In this document: one piece after another, positions 58,034 through 64,000 of the stretch
Position numbering within the stretch: the stretch's first letter is position 1
Layout: every line of letters begins with the position of its first letter
Assembly: GCF_004014715.1 (NCBI RefSeq)
Contig: NZ_CP034835.1
Span: 4,216,001 to 4,280,000, forward strand
Direction of reading: 5' to 3'
DNA length: 64,000 nt
Origin: Pseudoalteromonas sp. R3
GTDB lineage: Bacteria; Pseudomonadota; Gammaproteobacteria; Enterobacterales; Alteromonadaceae
The notes under the pieces: model-generated
What the model was told of the DNA's origin: nothing
The model's database searches: none
What the model saw: only the letters and a program-made list of their open reading frames with translations
Translations under genes and position numbers: made by a program

Positions 58034-59815
58034 TTAGTAGTGCTGAACGAACTGAATACCCACCTCATGGTTTTCGAACGCATTACTGCGCTCTAGCTTA
58101 TAAGACAAGTTGATCATGCTGTCCTGTGTCTTAAACCAGCTAAAGGAAGTATTTAGATAGTTACTGCGACTTGCCCGGGAAACGGCACCACTGGTTGTAC
58201 CGAGCTCCATCGTAAACTTACTGTCAATCAATACATCAGCAGTCAATCCTGCTGTGGCTTTGATATAACCTCGTGTATGGCGCACATCCGATGTTAAACC
58301 ACCACCCAACATCCAGTAACCCAATACATCCCGATGTAACCGATACGATTTGCCGGCAAGACCTGAGAGTTCAAGCAACGACTCTTCTTCTAGCTGGTGT
58401 GTTTTATGCGGCCGATAACCAAAGTAAACTTCCGATGATAATTGTGAAAAGGCCGGCAAAGAGGCTGCCAGCGAACGCGCTTTGTACAACGTTAACTCGT
58501 CCAGACTAAAGCTTTGCGCATCAACATCATAAGCCAGTACGGTATAACCCATTTGCAACTCGGATTCAGACAAGTACTGACGGGTATCACTCTGTAAAAA
58601 GTGGCCTGCCGGCAACCAACCTAATTTCACTACATCATGACCGTTTCTTTGTCTGGCATAACGCAGATCGAAAGATGAATCTTGAGGCGCTTTAGTCGGC
58701 ATCTTATGATGCATGAGATTCAGCCGGTGTTGTTCGACTTCTTCAAGAAGCTGTTCATAAGCAGTCCCTGTAAGTTCAGGTCCAGAAATGTACTTAAACG
58801 ACTTCGTCAGATACTCTTTTTCAAGGGGGGAGAGTGGCATTTGGGCCATTCCCGCTGGATTTTTTTCCAGCAACCTATCCAACCTGGCAAGGTTAGGAGC
58901 AGGTAACTCATCGGAAATGGCATGCACAAGCCATAAGTCGGATGCATCGACATTAATTGTATCCACTTGTTGGTGCTTTTTAGCCGCTTTGACGACATCG
59001 AGCGGTGACACAATGCCGCCTTTTTCAGCAAGGATATCATTGTTCAGCAGTGCCAGCAGTTCAAGTGTCATGGTGGCGCAATTGTACGACTGGAAATAAT
59101 ACACTAGCTCTTTGCCCTTAAGCTCCCACAAATGCAATTGGAGTAGAGATAGTTTTTCAGCTTCTGCTTTAAGTTTATACTGCCACAAACTGCGCTGTTC
59201 AATATCGCGGTACTTAATCAAATCTTTTGCAAAAGGGCGCACTGAGAAGAAACCGGGCATACCAGTATAAGTACTCTCAACCAGCAGTTTAAATGGATTG
59301 AACGTGGTAATTTCTGTGAAATAAGCCAAAGAGTGAGCAACATCCGTTCCTTTGTAGTTTTTACCCTCAGCTTTGAAAAAAATATGCCCCATCATACTAG
59401 ATGCAGACGTCACGACTTCTGAAGCAAAGACCAGGGTCAATGAGTCGAAAGGAACATAATCCAGAAATTGCTTTAACTCTGGGCAATGTTGTAATGCATC
59501 AGCAGGGAGCATACGTCCGGTGGTTTGCGATATCAAAGTCACACGTGCAGGAAACAGACAGTAGGCCCTATTGATGTCCTCATCCATCAGTAGCAACGTT
59601 TTATTTAATTCTGCTTTTGCTGAAAAGTGGTCAGATTGAGAGGATAGGATGAAATGTGGGTCTGTTATCTGAGGCACACCATTACTGTCAAGATGTAGTA
59701 GCAGATGCCACTGTTTTGAATTGGCAAGATGCTCCAGTGCCTCCGTGGTATTCGCAACAGCCGGGGCAGAGAATAAAAAAAAAGCTGTTATAAAACAGCT
59801 TATTATTTGTTTCAT
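58034..59815 (-). CDS. DUF4105 (Lnb N-terminal periplasmic domain) protein with barrel-like C-terminus
   Basis: The 593-residue protein has a signal peptide (about 1-21). The DUF4105 region (about 100-290) holds the conserved SSMMGHIFFKAEG and YNCATMTLELL blocks, a pattern of the Lnb/NlpC-like cysteine family with His and Cys. From about 380 the chain becomes alternating beta strands and ends HYC-terminal Tyr, so an outer-membrane location is possible. It follows a small lipoprotein gene by 14 bp on the same transcript. Confidence 0.8.
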   Translation of the reverse strand: MKQIISCFITAFFLFSAPAVANTTEALEHLANSKQWHLLLHLDSNGVPQITDPHFILSSQSDHFSAKAELNKTLLLMDEDINRAYCLFPARVTLISQTTGRMLPADALQHCPELKQFLDYVPFDSLTLVFASEVVTSASSMMGHIFFKAEGKNYKGTDVAHSLAYFTEITTFNPFKLLVESTYTGMPGFFSVRPFAKDLIKYRDIEQRSLWQYKLKAEAEKLSLLQLHLWELKGKELVYYFQSYNCATMTLELLALLNNDILAEKGGIVSPLDVVKAAKKHQQVDTINVDASDLWLVHAISDELPAPNLARLDRLLEKNPAGMAQMPLSPLEKEYLTKSFKYISGPELTGTAYEQLLEEVEQHRLNLMHHKMPTKAPQDSSFDLRYARQRNGHDVVKLGWLPAGHFLQSDTRQYLSESELQMGYTVLAYDVDAQSFSLDELTLYKARSLAASLPAFSQLSSEVYFGYRPHKTHQLEEESLLELSGLAGKSYRLHRDVLGYWMLGGGLTSDVRHTRGYIKATAGLTADVLIDSKFTMELGTTSGAVSRASRSNYLNTSFSWFKTQDSMINLSYKLERSNAFENHEVGIQFVQHY

Positions 59816-59829
59816 ACTTATGCTACAGC

Positions 59830-60195
59830 TTAGTTATCACACTGGATTTCTACGCTATCCGCATAGTCCCACATTTTACCAGTAGATGCATCGGTGGTTG
59901 AGCCAAACAGACCACCAATAATGACATTACCGAAAAAGACAGGGGTTACTTCTTTCTTAACTGGTGTTTCCGCTGCACAGCCCGCTGCGGTTGTTCTGAT
60001 CACTTTGTCCTGACCGTCTCTCAGTACCTGAATGCTACCAGGTGTACTAGATTGATTGCCATCAGCACTCACTTCAACAACTTTACCAGTGTTGGTAGTT
60101 ACCTGAATAGTTTGTACATCAGAAGTCATAATACTTGCACAGCCAGACAACATAACTAGTGCAGCAGCAGGGATAATTGAGTATTTCATTTCCAT
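59830..60195 (-). CDS. small envelope lipoprotein
   Basis: The 121-residue protein has a lipobox MLSGCA (Cys19) followed by a short domain with IQVTTNTGKVVEVSADGNQS and three further cysteines. It contains a hydrophobic Gly-rich stretch (FFGNVIIGGLFGS) seen in a group of short lipoproteins of unknown function. It is the first gene of a two-gene operon with the DUF4105 protein. A strong promoter lies at 60224-60251, so high expression is likely. Confidence 0.75.
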   Translation of the reverse strand: MEMKYSIIPAAALVMLSGCASIMTSDVQTIQVTTNTGKVVEVSADGNQSSTPGSIQVLRDGQDKVIRTTAAGCAAETPVKKEVTPVFFGNVIIGGLFGSTTDASTGKMWDYADSVEIQCDN

Positions 60196-60520
60196 TTATC
60201 TTTATATTAAAAAAACCTCCCAAATTATATACATAGGCACAAAACTGTCAATCAAAATGTTCACTATACATTCAGGAAAACTAAATTTTTGAACAGCTAT
60301 CAATCAAAGCAAATCGGTGCGAATATATTTTATGTTCATATCCGTTACACGCTCAATTTACTTGTAATCGCTGAGAATAAAAATACTCAAAAAATTAGAA
60401 TCAACAACATTATTCGAATAACTTTGCGGCTATACATGAATAACACCTAACTGATTATTAGTATTTATCTACTCTCTTCTCCATTACTTGCAGTGTAATT
60501 ATCTACCACCATTAACTATA
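60196..60520. other. A/T-rich intergenic stretch upstream of the lipoprotein operon
   Basis: No gene is seen. Apart from the promoter at 60224-60251 the stretch is A/T rich and contains no recognisable repeat or RNA. Confidence 0.5.
60224..60251 (-). promoter_or_regulatory. perfect-consensus sigma70 promoter of the lipoprotein/DUF4105 operon
   Basis: The minus strand reads TTGACA (60246-60251), a 16-bp spacer and TATAAT (60224-60229). Both hexamers match the consensus exactly. The transcript would begin near 60217 with a leader of about 25 nt. Confidence 0.75.
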
Positions 60521-60780
60521 TAATAACACAGTGCTTGCACTGGCATTTACTTCGCGCAAGGGCGACGAATGAACGACAAAAATACCCAGAATACTTTTGA
60601 ACAGCTACGCTGGCTCGAAGAGCGTAAGGATGCCCGATGGGCGTGGCTACATGGATGTATTTCCACACTAAATTATCCATTCTCATATTTCAGGCATTAA
60701 AAAAGGCCGCCTGAGCGACCTTTTTCACAGTGTTACTGCAATCTAGAAATTATTCTACGATTGTAGCTACAAGCACCAAC
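60521..60780. repeat. degenerate duplicate of the tuf tail and terminator (copy A)
   Basis: This 260-bp stretch repeats 60818-61065: the CACAGTGCTTGCACTG start, GGGCGACGA, CTACATGGATGTA, the tuf terminator and the last ~40 bases of tuf coding sequence (TTATTCTACGATTGTAGCTAC). It lacks the rest of tuf. The middle parts differ more. Confidence 0.8.
60699..60726 (-). terminator. second copy of the tuf terminator
   Basis: A hairpin identical to the tuf terminator at 60979-61006, with flanking A and T runs. It lies inside the duplicated copy A. Confidence 0.75.
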
Positions 60781-60817
60781 ATTACCTTGTAGAGAGAGCC
60801 ACCTATCGTGCAAAGGG

Positions 60818-61065
60818 TAATGACACAGTGCTTGCACTGACATTTCCTTTGCGCAAGGGCGACGAGTGAACGAAGCACCGCTTCGCAGCACGAGGAGGTG
60901 AGCGCACGGATGCGCGATGGGCGTCGCTACATGGATGTACTTCCACACCGCATTTTCCATCGCCATATTTCAGGCATTAAAAAAGGCCGCCTGAGCGACC
61001 TTTTTCACAGTGTTACTGCAATCTGTAGATTATTCTACGATTGTAGCTACAACACCAGCACCAAC
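60818..61065. repeat. tuf tail and downstream region (copy B, parent of the duplication)
   Basis: It includes the true 3' end of tuf, its terminator, a TACATGGATGTA palindrome and GGGCGACGAGTGAACGA. It matches copy A over nearly its whole length, best at both ends. Confidence 0.8.
60979..61006 (-). terminator. rho-independent terminator of tuf
   Basis: On the minus strand AAAAAGGTCGC-TCAG-GCGGCCTTTTTT forms a strong stem with a 4-nt loop and T-run, 24 bp after the tuf stop. Confidence 0.9.
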
Positions 61066-62214
61066 TGTACGGCCACCTTCACGGATCGCGAAACGTAGAC
61101 CTTCGTCCATCGCGATTGGGCAGATCAGCTCAACAGTCATCTTGATGTTGTCACCAGGCATTACCATTTCAACGCCTTCTGGCAGCTCAACGTTACCAGT
61201 TACGTCAGTTGTACGGAAGTAGAACTGTGGACGGTAGCCTTTGAAGAATGGAGTGTGACGACCACCTTCATCTTTAGACAGTACGTATACTTCTGAAGTG
61301 AACTTAGTGTGCGGAGTGATTGAACCAGGCTTAGCAAGAACTTGACCACGCTCAACTTCATCACGCTTAGTACCACGTAGAAGGGCACCGATGTTCTCAC
61401 CTGCACGACCTTCGTCAAGCAGCTTACGGAACATTTCAACACCTGTACAAGTTGTCTTCGTAGTTTCTTTGATACCTACGATTTCAACTTCGTCGTTCAC
61501 GTTGATGATACCAGCTTCAACACGGCCAGTTACAACTGTACCACGACCCTGGATTGAGAATACGTCTTCGATAGGCATGATGAACGGCTTATCGATGTCA
61601 CGCTCTGGCTCTGGGATGTAAGAATCTAGTGCTTCTGCAAGCTCAACGATCTTGTCTTCCCACTCTTTCTCGCCTTCAAGCGCTTTAAGAGCAGAACCCT
61701 GGATTAGAGGCAGGTCATCACCTGGGAAGTCGTACTCAGAAAGAAGTTCACGAACTTCCATCTCTACTAGCTCTAGTAGCTCTTCGTCGTCAACCATGTC
61801 ACATTTGTTCATGAATACGATGATGTAAGGTACACCAACCTGACGAGAAAGTAGGATGTGCTCACGTGTTTGAGGCATAGGACCGTCAGTTGCAGCAACT
61901 ACCAGGATCGCGCCGTCCATCTGAGCAGCACCAGTGATCATGTTTTTAACGTAGTCAGCGTGTCCAGGACAGTCAACGTGCGCGTAGTGGCGAGTTGGAG
62001 TGTCATACTCAACGTGTGAAGTTGAGATTGTGATACCACGCTCACGCTCTTCTGGAGCGTTATCGATTGATGCGAAGTCTTTCGCTTCACCACCGTATAC
62101 TTTTGCAAGTACGTTAGTGATTGCTGCAGTTAGGGTAGTTTTACCGTGGTCAACGTGGCCGATAGTACCAACGTTAACGTGCGGTTTCGAACGTTCAAAC
62201 TTTTCTTTTGCCAT
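61030..62214 (-). CDS. tuf: elongation factor Tu
   Basis: The 394-residue protein begins [20 protein letters not shown] with GTP-binding motifs GHVDHGKTT (G1), DCPGH (G3) and NKCD (G4). It delivers aminoacyl-tRNA to the ribosome. It is preceded by Thr, Tyr, Gly and Thr tRNA genes, the classic tufB arrangement. Downstream, the usual tRNA-Trp, secE and nusG are not present; the transcript ends at a strong terminator. Confidence 0.98.
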   Translation of the reverse strand: MAKEKFERSKPHVNVGTIGHVDHGKTTLTAAITNVLAKVYGGEAKDFASIDNAPEERERGITISTSHVEYDTPTRHYAHVDCPGHADYVKNMITGAAQMDGAILVVAATDGPMPQTREHILLSRQVGVPYIIVFMNKCDMVDDEELLELVEMEVRELLSEYDFPGDDLPLIQGSALKALEGEKEWEDKIVELAEALDSYIPEPERDIDKPFIMPIEDVFSIQGRGTVVTGRVEAGIINVNDEVEIVGIKETTKTTCTGVEMFRKLLDEGRAGENIGALLRGTKRDEVERGQVLAKPGSITPHTKFTSEVYVLSKDEGGRHTPFFKGYRPQFYFRTTDVTGNVELPEGVEMVMPGDNIKMTVELICPIAMDEGLRFAIREGGRTVGAGVVATIVE

Positions 62215-62356
62215 GACGGAACCTATAAGTTTTGTGTATCTAGATTACATATAAAAATAATCCACACGCCACAACGGCGGCAGACTAAAATTATTAAGTA
62301 CAATTATAAATGTTTTTATGACAAATCAAAGGAAGTATTTAGGAAGATCCGAAGAC

Positions 62357-62432
62357 TGGTGCTGATAGGCAGATTTGAACTGCCGACCTCACCCTTACCA
62401 AGGGTGCGCTCTACCAACTGAGCTATATCAGC
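62357..62432 (-). tRNA. tRNA-Thr (GGT)
   Basis: A 76-nt cloverleaf on the minus strand: GCTGATATAGCTCAGTTGG, anticodon loop CTTGGTAA (GGT), GGCAGTTCAAATCTGCC and encoded CCA. It is the gene closest to tuf. Confidence 0.96.
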
Positions 62433-62444
62433 ACACCAGAAAAC

Positions 62445-62519
<75 letters not shown>

Positions 62520-62563
62520 TTTAGGAACCTGTTCTTAACTACCTCTAACCGTCAAGAATAAAG

Positions 62564-62648
62564 TGGTGGAGGGGGCTGGATTCGAACCAGCGAAGGCAGT
62601 GCCGTCAGATTTACAGTCTGATCCCTTTGGCCGCTCGGGAACCCCTCC
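62564..62648 (-). tRNA. tRNA-Tyr (GTA)
   Basis: An 85-nt class II tRNA with a long variable arm: GGAGGGGTTCCCGAGCGG, anticodon loop CTGTAAA (GTA), T-arm CTGGTTCGAATCCAG and encoded CCA. Confidence 0.96.
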
Positions 62649-62689
62649 ACGTCAAAAAATTCTTGTCTAAAGCGTTGCTGTTTAAAAAC

Positions 62690-62765
<76 letters not shown>

Positions 62766-62786
62766 ACTGCTTTAGTACGGGGCGAG

Positions 62787-62815
62787 ATATTAGAGGAATG
62801 ACCGGGACTATGCAA
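62787..62815 (-). promoter_or_regulatory. promoter of the tRNA-tuf operon
   Basis: On the minus strand TTGCAT (62810-62815), a 17-bp spacer and TAATAT (62787-62792) are followed by the G/C-rich discriminator CTCGCCCCG. An A/T-rich tract upstream (about 62821-62835) may act as an UP element. The layout fits a growth-rate-controlled stable-RNA promoter. Confidence 0.75.
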
Positions 62816-62893
62816 CACCCAAATCAAAAAAAATCACAGATAATTGTTTAAATGGTCACATTTACAGCAAAAACCTGTATTGCAGGCAAATTA

Positions 62894-63592
62894 TTATGCA
62901 AACTGCTGATATTTACGCCAGTACATCAGGCCTTGCAGCACTAAAATATCGTTGTACACACAGGGGCGCATTAAATGTTGTTGCATTAATTCGCCATATC
63001 CCCCAGCACAAACAATCACAGGGTTGTCGTCAGATTGGCTCAAATAGTATTCCAGTGCCCCCAGGGTTGCGACCAGGGCACCATTTTTGACCGCATTGGG
63101 AGTATTGGTACCCAGCTCAGGCAAAAACAAACTGGTGTCATCACTGAAAACTTTCTGAGTGTTGCTGACCAGACTGCTGATCATCATATCCAGGCCGGGC
63201 AAGATCCAGCCGCCCAAATGGTGCCCGTCTTTATTCAGCACATCTATTTTGCTGGCAGTGCCACAATCGAGTATCACACAGCTTTGTTGCGGATAAAGAT
63301 GATAACAGGCCACCACCGTCAGCCAGCGATCGACTCCTAAGTTCTCAAATTGCGGATAAGCGCAAGTTAACCCGCCCAATATTGCACTGGTCTTGGCATG
63401 ATAATGTGGAATAGCCAATTGCTGCGCACGCTCAATGAGCGGTGCGACCAGCTCCCCCTTGCCCACCTGTGCAATCAGTACTTCTTCTATCTCTGACCAG
63501 GGAATGTCTGCTTCAGCCACTAAGGAGATGACGCCTCCTGCCAACGTCGCCGTCTTCAGTGCCGTGTTGCCTACATCTACCAGCAGCTTCAT
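62894..63592 (-). CDS. coaX: type III pantothenate kinase
   Basis: The 232-residue protein starts MKLLVDVGNTALKTATLAGG and contains NLGVDRWLTVV, DCGTASKIDV and GGWILPGLDMM, which are CoaX signatures. It phosphorylates pantothenate at the start of CoA synthesis and needs a monovalent cation. It overlaps the birA end by 4 bp (ATGA). Confidence 0.94.
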   Translation of the reverse strand: MKLLVDVGNTALKTATLAGGVISLVAEADIPWSEIEEVLIAQVGKGELVAPLIERAQQLAIPHYHAKTSAILGGLTCAYPQFENLGVDRWLTVVACYHLYPQQSCVILDCGTASKIDVLNKDGHHLGGWILPGLDMMISSLVSNTQKVFSDDTSLFLPELGTNTPNAVKNGALVATLGALEYYLSQSDDNPVIVCAGGYGELMQQHLMRPCVYNDILVLQGLMYWRKYQQFA

Positions 63593-64000
63593 AATACCTC
63601 CTTACGCACAGAGATTTCGCCGCCGTAATAGGTTTTAAGCTCACCATCCTGACGCAGCACCAAACCACCTTGCGAGTCTATGCCTTCACAAATGCCCCGC
63701 CATTGTTTTTGTCCTGTAGTCAGCGTCACGACTTGTTGACGATGCACATTCAGGGCATTCCATTGCTCTGTCATCACACTCAACCCATGGCGCTGATAAA
63801 TCTCCAAGCGCTTTTGCAGACACAAAGTCAGCACGGCCACCAGCTGATTTTTGTTCACTGTGTTAACGTGCTGACTGAGATCGGTCCAAGCCTGATCGAT
63901 TTTCCCGGCAGCGCTGTCTGGCATCGCCACATTCAGCCCTATACCAATTACCAGATGGCAGGGGCCTTCAACCTGACCGTCCAGTTCAACCAAGATGCCC
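63589..64000 (-). CDS. birA: bifunctional biotin ligase/repressor BirA, C-terminal part (cut by window edge)
   Basis: The last ~137 residues are present: ILVELDGQVEG, HLVIGIGLNVAMPD (biotin-ligase core) and a C-terminal SH3-like domain with WRGICEGIDSQGGLVLRQDG. The birA-coaX pair is common in gammaproteobacteria. The N-terminal DNA-binding domain lies beyond the window. Confidence 0.93.
   Translation of the reverse strand, partial: GILVELDGQVEGPCHLVIGIGLNVAMPDSAAGKIDQAWTDLSQHVNTVNKNQLVAVLTLCLQKRLEIYQRHGLSVMTEQWNALNVHRQQVVTLTTGQKQWRGICEGIDSQGGLVLRQDGELKTYYGGEISVRKEVL

Noticed and set aside
60733..60966. 77-residue frame between the two tuf-tail repeats
   Set aside because: It lies in duplicated non-coding DNA with no RBS; similarity is explained by the repeat.
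62146..62421. 91-residue frame overlapping the tuf start and tRNA-Thr
   Set aside because: It runs through tuf antisense and a tRNA; the protein-like end (IGRFELPTSP) is the common mistranslation of tRNA sequence.

Overview
The window looks like a chromosomal segment of a marine gammaproteobacterium of the order Alteromonadales, most likely Pseudoalteromonas. The evidence is the gene content: a complete spc/alpha ribosomal block, the slyX-yheV-yheS-TIGR02444-yheT-yheU cluster, cysQ-nudE-yrfG, a fatty acid cis/trans isomerase, a TorF-type porin, lone periplasmic solute-binding proteins, and a short dispersed repeat with ATACCAATTT ends. The genus is inferred; no database search was possible.

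Layout. 1-1360: 5' half of a 16S rRNA gene on the minus strand, with its boxA leader and a strong rrn P1 promoter. 1524-2195: a divergent outer-membrane protein gene and a shared terminator. 2216-10695: seventeen ribosomal/transcription/secretion genes on the minus strand (alpha operon rplQ-rpoA-rpsD-rpsK-rpsM with an S4-type translational leader, then rpmJ-secY-rplO-rpmD-rpsE-rplR-rplF-rpsH-rpsN-rplE-rplX-rplN). The S10 operon does not follow upstream. 11005-19114: polysaccharide deacetylase, AsmA-like protein, an unrecognised protein, a porin, and an ydhF-purT pair beside an FAH-family gene. 19367-25878: an iodotyrosine-deiodinase-like nitroreductase, then an ArsR(BigR/YgaV-like)-RND permease-adaptor operon divergent from a YgaP-like membrane protein plus rhodanese pair. 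26073-32653: an S41 peptidase/class C beta-lactamase-like fusion, a solute-binding protein, and an MscS channel with two tandem acyltransferases (one frameshifted). 32808-40565: speA/speE, hemE, a candidate small RNA, rsd, fkpA, a WD40 lipoprotein and slyX. 40594-46608: yheV, yheS, yheT, yheU and a membrane dipeptidase.

46839-50102 is the accessory part. It holds an orphan Cys-rich peptide with a GG leader (candidate RiPP precursor), three initiator tRNA genes embedded in seven partial 3'-half tRNA repeats, and an IS30-family element that splits cysQ. 50102-60195 carries nudE, yrfG, a dimeric dUTPase, a thioredoxin-fold protein, cti with a coupled unknown gene, an SDR, a frameshifted VOC protein, and a lipoprotein/DUF4105 pair behind a perfect-consensus promoter. 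60521-64000 is the tuf locus: four tRNA genes (Thr-TGT, Tyr, Gly, Thr-GGT), tuf, a duplicated tuf tail and terminator, then coaX and the end of birA.

The most unusual signals are the tRNA-fMet/3'-half repeat array, the orphan Cys-rich precursor next to it, the duplicated tuf tail, the approximately 100-nt intergenic transcription unit before rsd, and a two-copy MITE in which one copy carries a 48-bp insert.
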